From assembly GCA_028583405.1 (NCBI GenBank), contig CM053243.1, forward strand, positions 25,512,524-25,576,523: a DNA stretch of 64,000 nt, read 5' to 3'. Shown piece by piece: positions 32,785 through 50,362 of this stretch. Below the pieces are notes generated by a model, which was not told where the DNA came from, searched no databases, and saw only the letters and a program-made list of their open reading frames with translations. The position numbers were made by a program, and so were the translations under genes. The stretch is from Pogonophryne albipinna. Taxonomy: Eukaryota; Chordata; Actinopteri; Perciformes; Artedidraconidae. Positions within the stretch are counted from its first letter, which is position 1; every line of letters begins with the position of its first letter.

Positions 32785-35700
32785 GTTTTTATTAAAATAA
32801 AAATGTCTATCTTAAACTTCTTTAAGACCATGTTGTGTACACAGGAATTATGAAAACTAATAACTATCACATAAAGGTTCAACAGTGTTTCAGAAAATCC
32901 TTTAATCAGTAGCTTTAGGTTATGCAATCATTGCCAGTTTGTTTGAATTGAGCAGTAAAAACTGGTGTCTGCCTATTCCTACGTTGAGAGCACCGTTTCA
33001 AAGTCGACCCCTCTAGAACAACGTCGATATATCTGTGCAGTTATATAGTGGCACTGGTGACACAAATCACTTACGCAATTCCATCTTCTACTCATGCCCA
33101 TATTGTCAGGCCTCTCAACATCACATTCATTCTCCTTGCGTTAAGCTCTCTCCACCTCATGGGGTTTGAATCATCCCTCATCAATTTTACATGCCCTCAT
33201 TTCTGTCCCCAGTTATTTATAGGGCCCTATTATGAAAACCTTAACTTACTTTTTGATTACTGACTGCTTCCCCTGGAGGCCTTTGAGTTTTGATGCATTA
33301 TTGAGCAATCCTGAAGCAATGAATGACTGTTGCACACTGGAATTTAGGTTTGGGTAATTCTGAATGTCCAATCATCTGGCTGGAGAAATATTTCTCCCCC
33401 ATCTCTCAATGTGCCTTATACTCTCCCAGAGAGACCTGGAGTCTGGTCATATTCCAGTCCCATTGATGCACAGTATGGATAAAGAAACTAAGCCGGCTTT
33501 GTGTTGTTTAAATGGTGCACTCCTTTGGCTCAGTGTGGTTACCACCTCCCACTGCTTTGTTTTAAGTCTCTGATAGCATTGGTCATCTTTGCCATGGCTC
33601 AGTGGGTGCCCATAGATAACCCTGTTTAAAGAAAATAAATGAGATAAATATTGACTATATTTATGTGTGAGAAGAGAAGCCTGAGAGATGGAGACAGAGA
33701 TGAAGAGAGGGAGACAGTGGATGTGTAAAAGTGGCAGATTAATGGCAGAGGGTGAACAATGATAAAGGGATTTGAGATTGAAGCGACTGTACGGAGTAAT
33801 TTCGGGAAACTGAAGCATGTCATATTTATATATTTTTTTATTTCTTAAAATGTTGGTTTTGTATAACATATTTAAAATCTTTGTAGACATTCAATCAAAC
33901 AAGAAAGGGGAATTTGTGATATTTGTGCAGGAACTACTTACAGGGCTAAGGGCAAACTACTTTAGCGTGACTAACCTTGTCAATCTGAATATAGTCTTTT
34001 TTCAAAATACATATTTCTAAAATGTAATCCTCTTTCATTACTCCTAATTGTCTCCAAGCAATGACTGTATTGTTGAGGAGTTTAGAGGAGGGTTGTGTAA
34101 AGTGGATGGTGCAAAACAGCCAAAAGAGCTAGGATAGATAGTTTTGTTTTGGATTCTCCAGCTCCCCATTACCTCAAAGGTCAGCACCGTCAAGACAGTT
34201 TGCTTTTGGTAAACACGAGTAATTTGCATGTCAAGTTGCACCAAAGTTGCATAAGATCTGCATAGATTCACTTGGCTTACGCAAGCAAATCTGCCTACTT
34301 AATACGCGCTGAAATTGTAAGTAATTGATTGAGCTTCTAAATTATTCTGTTTCAAATATTGGTGTGAATGGAATACAACAATTTGACCTTATAGAAAATT
34401 GCATCTCAATTACAAATGGACTATATCCTAAAAAAGGTTGGAATAATGAAATATCAACTTCATTTCTTTCGCAAATGTATTCATGTAAATGTTTTAAAAC
34501 ACAAACATATCCCTCTTAAATAATACTCTCAACTTATATGTCGCAGTTGAAGGCTTTAAGGTGCAGGAATAAAGTCACTTTATGTAATACCTTTATCATT
34601 TTGTTCCTTTCCCGTGCTTGAAGCTACAATATTTCAACTTGCATGAAGTAAAATAATAAATGTGCCATTGTTATACGGCTGCACTTTAAATCAACTGAAT
34701 TATCCTGTTCAGCATTTTATACATCGCTTCAATTCAGCAGTATATTGAGTCTCTTTGACAGCTAGCAGTAGGTCTGCGGCAGGATAAGAGGTTAATAGAC
34801 AGAATTGCAGAGAAGTTTGACTCAATTGTATTTCCTGCATTACCCTTTCTGTTTGTTCTTGTTGTTTGGTAGATGCTCATTAGCCTCAGTTTGGTTGATG
34901 CTTTTCTATGGAGACCTCTGCAAGAGATTAGAGTGTGTGGTTGGTTGACTAAAGTCTGGGTTGAGCAGCAGCCTTGGATGACTGAGCTCTTTGATCCTGC
35001 CCCAGTAGAGCTTCTCCGCTCAACGCTGAGCCCCTCATTCACTCCAACCATCCCTTATTCATACCAGACTTAAACCAAGACTGACTCCGAGCACAACAGC
35101 CCATGCTCTCTAATCTGCGTTCTCTACAAATTCACAAGGTCTTTGTTGATTGTGTAGGCACACAGGGCAAAAATAAACGCTGCTCAAGTTTTAGCAGATT
35201 CTTTATCCGTAACGGTTTAGGTTAAGGTAAAACAACCTAAAGATGGGACACTTTCCCTCATTAAGCTTCAATTGGTTATTCAAATAATTTTTTTCTGACA
35301 GTCAAACACCAGCAGACACTGGACACTAATAGTGCCACATGACTCGTTGTGTGCATTAAAGTTGTTTGTGCACCACAGAACACCTAGTGAATAATTTAAA
35401 GGATATGCACCAAACACATTTTTCATACATTAAAGAGAAGTAAATGGAACGTTAAATATTTGGCTTTTCATAGTTAACACATTGATTCTGTGCATGATTA
35501 TGAGGCCTCTTTGAAATAAAGTAGAAACAACAAAGCTTGACTAGTAAATCAGAGTGTGATGAGTCACAGTCCACAGTGCACTTCAAATCAGACCCCATTA
35601 AAACAACTGAAAAAATATGAGAACCGATGTGTTGCAACTTATTATCTCAACAGTAATGTCTCATGGAGTAATGGACAATCATTTCCCCTCATTTCAAACA

Positions 35701-37884
35701 CATTTTCCTCATAAAGCAAAAAACACTTTTAAACTATTTTTTTGTTTCGTAAGTTGTCAAATGCTTTTGATCTTTTATATCCAGTCAACCAAACCCTGAA
35801 GCTTCAGCTCTATCGGGCAAGGCAATATTGTCAAATAGGGATGAAGAGAGCACTAACATGATCCAGACCTTCCACTAAATTAGGTTTAAAAATACCTTAC
35901 ATTGTGCTTCAGTAAGAGATGAATGGACACGATTTGAAGTCTATTCATAAAACTGAATCGTTATATTGAAAATACTTTTGATATAAATGTGCAGTCGATA
36001 AGGCCATCTCCAATTAAACATTACAACTTATGTAGCCTTCAAACCACATTTTTTATATAATAGGTTTAAAAGACAAATTGATATTGTGTCGATTAGGTTT
36101 CCCTTTTACATACTTTAGTTCCCCAGACAACTTTGGTTGTAGTTTGGTTTAAAAAGATTGAATGACAATATGAAATGCTGGATCATCCTTTATTACAACA
36201 TCTCTTTGTGTAAACATAATCAAAATACTTCACTCAGTTTCAAATAAACACTGTGGTGTTGCTTCAGTTGATTTTTGTTTAAGGAATGTGACTTTTAAAG
36301 TATATTTATTTATTTTATTTTATTTAAGTTTGCCTTTTCATCAACAACATTATCAACGTTGAGTGCAAATCAAAAATACAGAAGCATGCATATTGTCCGT
36401 TTTCACACCGCCTCCCACACGCTGTACAGAACAACCCAACAGTAATTTTACACAAACATACAAAATAGAGAAGAAACAAAATGATAAGTAAAAATATCAC
36501 TAATAATAAGCAAAATAGATACTAAATGCAATTTGTGACTGTTGTCTATAGCCAATCTTTATTGTAATTTGGTTAAAAAAAAACAATCAATTAGGGAAGT
36601 GTTCACAGTTTTAGTGATGCATATATGTGACAAATGGCTTATAAAATGTACCTGTTGAACCACCCAAAGTACACTTAATTTCCTCCAGGTGTGTAACCTC
36701 ATAATTTCTGTAACCCATTGGAAATAAGTGGGAGATGCCTCCTGTTTTCCCTTCATAAGTATAAGTCACTTAGATTTTAAGTGAGCTAAAGCAAAGAATA
36801 CATTTTTGAATGAAGGCGGTGTAAGTCTTAAAATGTAGTTCTCCATGTCTGGCACAAATTGAGGAAGAATGTTCTCAAGTATATTTATTTAATGCTGGAT
36901 GTTAAAATGGTGAGTCTAAGTCTAAACTGTGGTTTCATTGGTGTCACATTGAATAAACACAAGCTAGGACATTTTTTTTAAATATTTCATTTAAAGTCAG
37001 TGCATCCAAAGCCAGGACCGCTCTTATATCTATATAAGTATATATATATATTTAACATATACAACCTCTGGTAATCTACTAACTTCCCCAGACATCACAG
37101 ACTCAGAGCCTGGACATTTATAATTCATGCTTGATAGTCATTGAAGTACTTACTAAGTAACATTTGAAAATGCCCAAAATTCCTAGCAGACTTCAAGTGG
37201 CTACATCAAAAACAGAATCTCAGAGGTCCTCATTATGCTCGTCTTGCCCCAGTTCAGCTGTGAAGAAATGAACTAGAATCATGATTACCCATTTTTCACA
37301 ACAAGCATTAGAATACTTTATAGAAGGTAAATGACTTAACTTAAAATGTTCAAACAAAATACTTTATTTCCTCAATGTAACACATTGTGTCTGTTTTGCT
37401 TTCCCAAACTTGAATGATAGATTTAACACATTTAATTACACCATGCTCTACTGCTGCACGCTAAGTACTTGGGGTTGTGGACACATTTCTAATTCCTATT
37501 ATCCTTTGTGCATAATATAATAGCCAACATTATTAATTTAAACTATGAATAAATTGAATAAAGAGGTTACACATACACACTGCAAGATTCTGATGAGATT
37601 TGGCCCCATTTAAATATTACATTCTAGATTAAAGTTTGGCTGCTATAGCTTGCTGGACAGTAATTTGGCAGAAGTAAATTTGCTAAATACATGGAGTGAT
37701 GTTGGCCACATATTTTCCAAAAATGTATAGAGTAAGTTGATATATATTAATACTCCTCAAGTTCATCTATAAGGTAAACTAGACTAAAAAGATATAGCTG
37801 CTAACGACTGTATATGCCATCTTCGTTGATATAAATAATATACATTACAGAGCTAAGCAATGCAAGGATTTCACTGTAATAGAA
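32785..37884. other. Intronic sequence, little recognised
   Basis: AT-rich, with only short random frames. A T-rich patch at 36300-36330 followed by TTTGCCTTTTCATCAACAAC could be the antisense tail of an old retroelement, but this is not supported further. TA-rich tract at 37028-37062. Confidence 0.5.
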
Positions 37885-38627
37885 CAATAATCCCAACCTC
37901 CCAACAGCTTCGGTCTCACACTTCCACGTCCCACTCCCCTTCAGTGTCCCACTCTCCCACACCACTGACCTCCCCCGACACATCAAATTCTCTCTCAATA
38001 AATGAAAGGGATGTAAACAGACTTTTCAAAAAACTCAATAGCAGAAAAGCGGCTGGCCCTGACAATGTCTCCCCCTCCACCCTGAAGCTCTGTGCTGATC
38101 AGCTGTCTCCTGTGTTTACTGACATCTTTAACACCTCCCTGGAGACATGCCACGTCCCAGCATGCTTCAATACCTCCACCATCGTCAACAAGAAAACAAG
38201 GATCACAGGATTAAATGACTATAGACCCGTCGCCCTGACCTCTGTGGTTATGAAGTCCTTTGAGCGCCTTGTCCTGTCCCACCTAAAATCCATCACAGAC
38301 CCACTCCTGGACCTCCTGCAGTTCGCCTACAAAGCCAACAAGTCTGTGGACGACGCTGTCAACATGGCCCTTCACTTCCTCCTCCAGCACCTGAACACAG
38401 CAGGAACCTACGCCAGGATCCTGTTTGTGGACTTCAGCTCTGCCTTCAATACCATCATCCCGGCTCTGCTGCAGGACAAGCTCTCCCAGCTGCAGGTGGA
38501 TCACAGACTTCCTGTCTGACAGGAAGCAGCATGTGAGGCTGGGGAAACACGTCTCTGACCCCCGGACCATCAGCACCGGTTCCCCTCAAGGCTGCGTTCT
38601 TTCCCCTCTGCTCTTCTCCCTGTACAC

Positions 38628-39139
38628 CAGTGACTACCAACTTGCGGCCCACGGGCCACATCCGGCCCGTCAGACATTCTCATCCGGCCCGCACGACGGG
38701 GGTGACTGTGGCATTGGCGGAGTGGTTAGTGCGTTCGCCCCCCACTAATTTTTTGTACAACGTCTCGTGAGTAATGTGCAGTACCGGAGTCCAACAGAGA
38801 GGCAGCAGCAGCGGGACAGGAGACTGCGTCCCTGCCTCGAAGAAGAAATTATCCTTCGTTGTGAAGAGTCTGCTTTATGCGCTCCGCAGCAGTAGCCCCG
38901 CTGCGACAGAGTCCAACAGAGAGGCAGGAGCTTCCTGACAGTAGCCTCGAAGTGATCCTTCGTTAGCGTGAAGAGTCTGCTAAGCTTTATGCGCTCCGCA
39001 GTACCTGAGCATGCTCCACTTGCACCCCTCCCCCCCAGTCAACAGCTTCAAAATTCTGGGCTATATAAAAATCGCTGGCCCGCAATAGTGTCTATTGGAT
39101 TCATTTTGGCTCTTGGACAAATGTAGTTGGTGATCCCTG
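38628..39139. mobile_element. Non-autonomous hAT element inside the LINE, 512 bp
   Basis: The left end CAGTGACTACCAACTTGCGG and the right end (reverse complement CAGGGATCACCAACTACATT) are imperfect inverted repeats. The 8-bp TSD CTGTACAC is at 38620-38627 and 39140-39147. Removing the element and one TSD restores the LINE frame around FSLYT...SCTSSHQSVKLL. It holds a tRNA A-box-like stretch near 38715-38740. Confidence 0.92.
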
Positions 39140-41091
39140 CTGTACACCAACAGCTGCACCTCCAGTCACCAGTCTGTCAAGCTCCTGAAGTTCGCAGACG
39201 ACACCACCCTCATCGGACTCATCTCTGGTGGGGACGAGTCTGCCTACAGGTGGGAGATGGACCATCTGGTGACCTGGTGTTTGGAAAACCACCTGGAGCT
39301 CAACGCCCTCAAGACAGTGGAGATGGTTGTGGACTTCAGGAAGAACGCAGCCCCACCCGCCCCCATCACTCTGTGTGACTCCCGCTTGTGTGTCTTTCCG
39401 CTTCCTGGGCACCATCATCGCCCAGGACCTCAAATGGGATAAGAACATCTGCTCCCTCGTCAAAAAAGCCCAGCAGAGGATGTTCTTCCTGAGGCAGCTG
39501 AAGAAATTCAACCTGCCAAAGACGATGATGGTGAACTTCTACACCTCCATCATCGAGTCCATCCTCACCTCCTCCATCACCATCTGGTATGCCGCAGCCA
39601 CTGCCAAGGATAAGGGCAGGCTGCAGCGGGTCATCCGCTCTGCAGAGAAGGTGATCGGCTGTAATCTGCCATCCCTCCACGACCTGCACGCCTCCAGAGC
39701 CCTGAGGCGGGCAGGGAAGATAGTGGCCGACCCCTCCTACCCTGGACACAAACTGTTCACCCCCCTCCTCTGGCAGGAGGCTGCGCTCCCTCAGGACCAA
39801 AACCTCTCACCACCTGAACAGTTTCTTCCCCTCCGCTACCGGCCTCTTAAACAAGGCCCGGTCCCCCCACTGACACTTACCTCAGCCACGACAACGTAGT
39901 CTCTATTTGCATTACATTAATGCACACAATGTTCATACTGCTTACTGCACATTTTAGTGGGAATGCTGTTAACAGCATTCCCACTAACTGTTCTTCTACG
40001 CACGAAATTTTTATTATTATTCCGCCGACTTATTTTGCCGCGCTTCTCCTCCCGCATTGAACATCGCAGAAACTGCGTTCAAACATCAAAACGTTCAACT
40101 CGGTCGGGAATCGATTGCTATTACTTTTCTCATTCATAACTTTCATAATTCCAGAGATACATCCCATAATACATCACATTTTTAACCATTGAAGTCAATG
40201 GAGAAATTCTTCAACTTCAACAAATCTTCATGCGACTTCAACTGCTAACTGTTCTTTCATACTTTCACTCAGAAACCTCATTCCAACGTTCAAATGTTAC
40301 ACATCTTTCTGACATTATTCGTGTAAAACAACTTTTAAATCTGATTCTTACTTTTAGAGATATTAAACATTGTTCAGACCTTGTTTTAGAGGTTTTCTTC
40401 ACATTTTAACATTAACTAGAGTGCGTGATGTCACAGCTAGAGGGTAAGAAATCTTGAAATGTGCCTTGATATTCTTTTTTAAAACTGCCATAATTCCCAA
40501 ACCCTACATTCTTGAGACATAATTGTTCATGATAAACGTAGGAAAACATCACGTAGCTTGAAAAATGACAAATAATTAAGCAAAATAATTAAACAAAGTG
40601 CCTCTTGAGGGCATGAAGTGACAAAAACGTTCAACATGTCTCCATTAAAGCCCATTGTAATTTCAGGCTGATATTTCCTCACAGCAGCAGCCGCACACCT
40701 TTAGTTAAACTGTCAAAAAGGCCACATTATTAACCCGAAAGTACACAAAAATTACACTTCAGATACTCAACTTCCTTGACATGCTTCACGTTTTGAAATT
40801 TCACAGATATCTGTTATCGTTCTTCCACAAAACGTTCACATGTAAGAGGTTCATCTCTCATTCAGAACAATGAAGCCTTTGAAGTCTAGGCACCTCATTA
40901 GCTCAACTATAAACACCTGTGCAATGGAATACGATGATGTCATCACTCCAACTGACAGCAGTCAGTTCTAACTGTTCATTTCATACTCACACACACACAC
41001 TCTCTCTCTCTCTCTGCCACACTGGTCCATGTGTCAACAGCTCTACGCCAAATGTGTGCTAACAGTCCAGCCGTGAAGACATCTACGAAGT

Positions 41092-41282
41092 TTTGAGATT
41101 TCTTCAAATGCCGTTGCCATGGCAACACAATGCTCGCCATGAAACACGGTTTTCTCATAACTTCAGTGAAAATGCTTCAAACGGCCCAAAACTTCACAAG
41201 TTTGGTAAGGATGCAGCCATCAACGCATCTAAGCGTATTATGGGGTGTCATCAAATGCCGTTGCCATGGCGACAGCCCACTC
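41092..41282. repeat. Internal duplication unit 1 (about 190 bp)
   Basis: The sequence from TTTGAGATTTCTTCAAATGC through GGGGTGTCATCAAATGCCG and TTGCCATGGCGACAG recurs at 41640-41825 with a few changes. Confidence 0.85.
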
Positions 41283-41427
41283 GACATGAAACACAATGTC
41301 GCTGTAAGTCCAATGGATACGGTCCAATCGTCCCCCAATCTTCACTTGTATATCACCGGTCCATGCCTCAACAGCTCTACGCCAAATCTGAAATCTCACC
41401 ATATGCCGTTTCCATGGAAACGCATCC

Positions 41428-41520
41428 CTCGCCATAATAATAATAATACGTTTTATTTCGAGGCGCCTTTCAGGACACCCAAGGTCGCCTTACAGTGCAT
41501 TTAAAAGTTAAAACAGCTAA
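41428..41520. mobile_element. Short retroelement-tail-like insertion
   Basis: ATAATAATAATACGTTTTATTTCG followed by GGCGCCTTTCAGGACACCCA and AAGGTCGCCTTACAGTGCA looks like the antisense 3' end of a fish LINE or SINE. It is absent from the parallel parts of the host element. No TSD verified. Confidence 0.4.
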
Positions 41521-41639
41521 AACAAAAACGGAACACAATGTTATCGCCATAAAACACGATGTCCCTTTAACTCCTATGAAAATTGCCAAAAAGTTCACAT
41601 GTGTGCTAACAGTCCAGCCGTGAAGACATCTACGGGACA

Positions 41640-41825
41640 GTTTTGAGATTTCTTCAAATGCCGTTGCCATGGCAACACAATGCTCGCCTTGAAACACGGT
41701 TTTCAAAAAACTTCAGTGAAAATACTCCAAACAGCCCAAAACTTCACAGGTTTGGTAACGATGCAGCCATCAACTAATCTAAGCGTATTATGGGGTGTCG
41801 TCAAATGCCGTTGCCATGGCGACAG
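41640..41825. repeat. Internal duplication unit 2 (about 190 bp)
   Basis: Second copy of the preceding unit. Both contain CCGTTGCCATGGCAAC, itself partly palindromic. Confidence 0.85.
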
Positions 41826-42270
41826 ATCATTCGCCATCAAGTTAGTTCAGAAGTTTGCAGTTCAAATATTCTGCTGCTTTTCCAAGCCTTTTTACTTTCT
41901 TTTCTTCTCTCATCACACATTCAAGCCCCCTGTGTTCATGTATAATTTCAATCTAAATTCTACGCTTTCTTCTTACACATTACATTTCAGCATAGCAGTT
42001 TAGCGTCAACTTTTCAGCATAAAGCATTCCCACTAGCAATTTCTTCAGGAATTGTATTCTCTAGTTCATTCATAGCATTCTAATTCCATGTAAATTACTG
42101 CTTTATTTTATTGCTATTTAACTATATTTTTATTACGGTGTCCTTAAAGATTTTTTGTTTTATATTAGATTTCTCGTTTTATATTTTATGTATGCACCAT
42201 GACATCAAGTCAAAGTCCTCGTATGTGTGAACCTACCTGGCAATAAACCTGTTTCTGTTTCTGATTCTGA

Positions 42271-47729
<5,459 letters not shown>

Positions 47730-47935
47730 ACATTACATTACATGTCATTTGTTAGACGCTTTTATCCAAAGCGACTTGCACACATTCAGTACTGTGGACA
47801 ATCCCCACAGGAGCAATTTGGGGTGAAGTGTCTTGCCCAGGGACACAATGGCATGCTGACTGCAGTGGGACTCAAACTTGCTATCCCCTGATTCGAAGTC
47901 TAGCACACTACCCACTGAACCACAGCCTCCCTTTA
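47730..47935. repeat. Dispersed repeat of the 'GACGCTTTTATCCAAAGCGACTT' family
   Basis: TACATGTCATTTGTTAGACG, CTTTTATCCAAAGCGACTTG, GTGTCTTGCCCAGGGACACA and then ACTACCCACTGAACCACAGC follow one another in the order seen in a very common fish and vertebrate interspersed repeat. No TSD was found. Whether the family is a SINE or a DNA-element derivative is not decided here. Confidence 0.75.
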
Positions 47936-48445
47936 AAACACATGGACACATGATGATAATGGAAGAAAAGTCACAGAATCACCAAAGTCATTCAGACTTT
48001 GGCCTAAGGGAACAATGAATGTATTTACTATGTTTGACCATAAATGTATTTCGTACAGTAGGGGTTGTTAGAGGGAAATTCAGGAGATCTACTGGGTATA
48101 TATTTGTACACAATGTCATTGCAATCCATCCAATTGTTGTTGAGATATTTTGGTCTGAACTGATAGACCTTTGGAATGACCTTGCAATCCAAAGACCCAC
48201 TATGTGAGAGTGAATAAAAACTGCTCTCCCAGCCAGTGAAATTGTCACCCACATTATCTCTTGAATTCCACACTTCTAACTTTGCTGCTGACAATGACTC
48301 AGCTCAAAATGTAGAAACAAGTGCTTCTCTCTGGCAATCTTGTTCCCACATACATATCAGACTTATATAAAATGATATCTCTCACCAGAAATCACCGCAT
48401 TTGAAAACATTTCCCCTTACACACAAACAAAATATTTGTCATACT
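47936..48445. other. Intronic sequence, nothing recognised
   Basis: No supported feature. Confidence 0.5.
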
Positions 48446-48737
48446 TTAACACTAGAACAGCTAACGGGTACATTTTACCCGCAGCTGTTTTTTGATTGTA
48501 TGTAACTTTTTTTCAATAACATATTAAAGTCTCCCAGTCCGTGACTTTTCCTGAAAGTGTGTTATGTAGCACCCTCTGTTGTTAACAATTGTCAATATGA
48601 AGTCAGATTGAAAAAATTGCCAAAAAAAATGCCATTTATACCTATATCCGCCAGCGGGTAATATTTACCTCATAGAAAATGCAGCGTAAACATGACGTGT
48701 TGCTATAGCAACGCCTTTTGTCTACTGCGGTTCCTTA

Positions 48738-48832
48738 TAGATAGAGAGATAGATTGAGAGAGAGAGATAGATAGATAGATATATTGATAGATGGATAGAG
48801 AGAGAGATAGACAGATAGATAGTTATAGATAG
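48738..48832. repeat. GATA/GAGA microsatellite (interrupted)
   Basis: Repeats of GATAGATA and GAGAGAGA continue after the LTR-like insert at 49005-49053, showing that the tract was split. Confidence 0.9.
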
Positions 48833-49004
48833 TGTAACATCTTGGAGAATACAAGATCTTGGATGACTGAGCTCACATTGAGGACGAAATGCATGTGTGC
48901 AGGTTACGTGCCAGTTGAATAAAGATGGACACTCGGAATGAGAGAAGTAGTCCGCGTCGTCTGTTTATGTAGACAATTATATGTCCATAGAACAGAACAT
49001 TACA
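48833..49004 (+). mobile_element. Possible solo LTR, 172 bp
   Basis: TGTAACATCTTGGAG ... ACAGAACATTACA: TG...CA ends with TGTAA/TTACA termini, an AATAAAG signal near 48919, and flanks GATAG on both sides. Because the target is a GATA repeat, the apparent 5-bp TSD is weak evidence by itself. Confidence 0.6.
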
Positions 49005-49324
49005 GATAGATCGATAGATAGTTATAGATAGATAGATAGATAGAGAGATAGAGATTTGTACCTAAACAAAACACAAGTCTAACACCAAGCGTTTAAATCA
49101 GCACTCTTCGCGATATTTTATACTTCATGTTATCTGCACAAACTATATCATATGACAAGCTGAGAGTCCACATATTCTATTGGTATAAGTTTCATCCCTG
49201 TGCGATCAAAATTCACTGTTATATGATAAATAAAAGAACATTGTACCTTGAAAATCAATATCGGGTACATTTTACCCGTTGGCGGTTTTAGGTATACAGC
49301 TACCTCTGGCGGTTCTAGTGTTAA

Positions 49325-50278
49325 ATGTCAAAATAGACACTTTGAGAGATGAACCTCAGAGTGCAGGCAAACAACTATTGGTCTGAGCCAAAGCACTAGA
49401 GCTCTTTGACTGAACGCTTATCCCTCTGTTGGAGTTTGCAGGCTTACATCATGTTTACAGCTATAGTCTTGCATAAGCACAGAAAATTCATTGCTTACAT
49501 CCAGTTTGCGTAATACTAACTGAATGCATACAAAATCAAATCTATCGTTGTGCTTTTTATTCCCGGCCTCAAATCAACACATTGTAGTTCTCACTGCTAT
49601 GCTTTTGTATCTCCAGTAATACAGCCGGCTCTGTTGAAAGATTGGTGAGAATAGGGAAAATAGTACTGCTGGTTTTGGGAATGAGAAATGTGTCTGTGTG
49701 GATAAGATGTAATGCACAAGAAAAACGAAACTCACCAAAGGTTAAACAGGCCAAAGAAATGTCATCAAAAGGCCACTTAAACAAGATTTGGCCTTTTGGA
49801 TTCTTTCATCGCATCTAACTTTGTGCCAGCTGCGGCTTGAATATGAGTGAAAATGCAGCATGGTCCTCTGAAAAGGTCGATCAAGATCTGTTTGAAGTAA
49901 AACCTAGACTTAACCTTAAATCACAGAGGGGTTTTGTGCATCAGAAAGCATGTTAATTTGACCAGTAACGCACATTTGAAGATTTAATTTGTCATTAAAC
50001 ATCAATTATGGAATTATGATTAACGATGAAAGACAGTGGGAAAACAACAAAATATAATACCACACCTTTTTCTCCATTAAACAAGGATATAATGCAAATC
50101 ATTCAATTCTCCACAAGGTCGTGTTTCATGTCTGATTGTCGACCTATTAATTAATGACAAATAGAGAACACCAGAGTTGTGACTAATGGAAGCTGGGCCC
50201 TTGCAGCTATAGCAACTGAGAGGCTGACATGACTGCTTAAGTAAATGTTTGCGAATAGGATTATTCCAACAAGTCCTC
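49325..50278. other. Intronic sequence, nothing recognised
   Basis: No supported feature. Confidence 0.5.
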
Positions 50279-50284
50279 CAACTC

Positions 50285-50362
50285 ATACGACCAAATGGGT
50301 CGATTGTTCAAGCCCTTATTACGACCAAATATGTCGTTTGTTCAAGCGCTTAATACGACCTA
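50285..50362. repeat. Tandem TACGACCAAAT-GTCG-TTGTTCAAGC motif
   Basis: Two tandem units and a partial third: TACGACCAAATGGGTCG, then TTGTTCAAGC; TACGACCAAATATGTCG, then TTGTTCAAGC; and TACGACC. Each unit contains a small inverted repeat CGACC...GGTCG. It may mark the end of an unrecognised element. Confidence 0.7.

Larger units (their letters stand above)
39956..42055. mobile_element. Palindrome-bordered 2.1-kb element in the LINE 3' UTR
   Basis: The left border carries a perfect 30-bp palindrome at 39956-39985 (arm AGTGGGAATGCTGTT). The right part carries AAGCATTCCCACTAG near 42022-42036, the inverse of the left end, then CAATTTCTTCAGGAATTG, a short hairpin, and TTCTCTAGTT at about 42056-42065. 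It interrupts the LINE between its coding end and its 3' UTR. No transposase frame was found. The palindromic start, 3' hairpin and CTAG end recall Helitron-like ends, but a TC start is not seen; a TIR DNA element is the alternative. The right border is uncertain by about 15 bp. Confidence 0.62.
37885..42270 (+). mobile_element. CR1/Rex-like (jockey-superfamily) LINE, 5'-truncated, interrupted twice
   Basis: The plus-strand reverse transcriptase is readable in pieces: RKAAGPDNVSPSTLKLC, DYRPVALTSVVMKSFERLVL, ILFVDFSSAFNTIIPALLQD, then after a small frameshifting deletion DFLSDRKQHVRLG and STGSPQGCVLSPLLFSLYT. After a hAT insertion it continues with LLKFADDTTLIGLISGG (the catalytic ADD), and after another frameshift KKAQQRMFFLRQLKKFNLP and RSAEKVIGCNLPSLHDL. 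The endonuclease domain and 5' part are missing. The 3' UTR is at about 42060-42270, with AATAAA and a (TTCTGA)n-like tail, typical of the CR1/L2 group. It is a dead copy. Confidence 0.85.
48450..49320. mobile_element. TTAA-flanked TIR element (piggyBac-like), 871 bp
   Basis: It starts CACTAGAACAGCTAACGGG and ends GGCGGTTCTAGTG, each flanked by TTAA (48446-48449 and 49321-49324). Subterminal palindromes CGGGTACATTTTACCCG occur near both ends. TTAA TSDs occur in piggyBac and Kolobok elements; piggyBac-like is my first guess. No transposase. A GATA microsatellite and an LTR-like insert lie inside. Confidence 0.85.

Noticed and set aside
31622..32800. 392- and 340-codon frames in copy B
   Set aside because: Same cause: repetitive sequence open in several frames. 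The unique start region of copy B is already frame-broken.
34873..35073. 66-codon frame and similar short frames in 32800-37880
   Set aside because: Length expected by chance; no similarity recognised.
38715..38745. tRNA gene
   Set aside because: Only an A-box-like stretch is visible. No acceptor stem, anticodon arm or B box could be paired.
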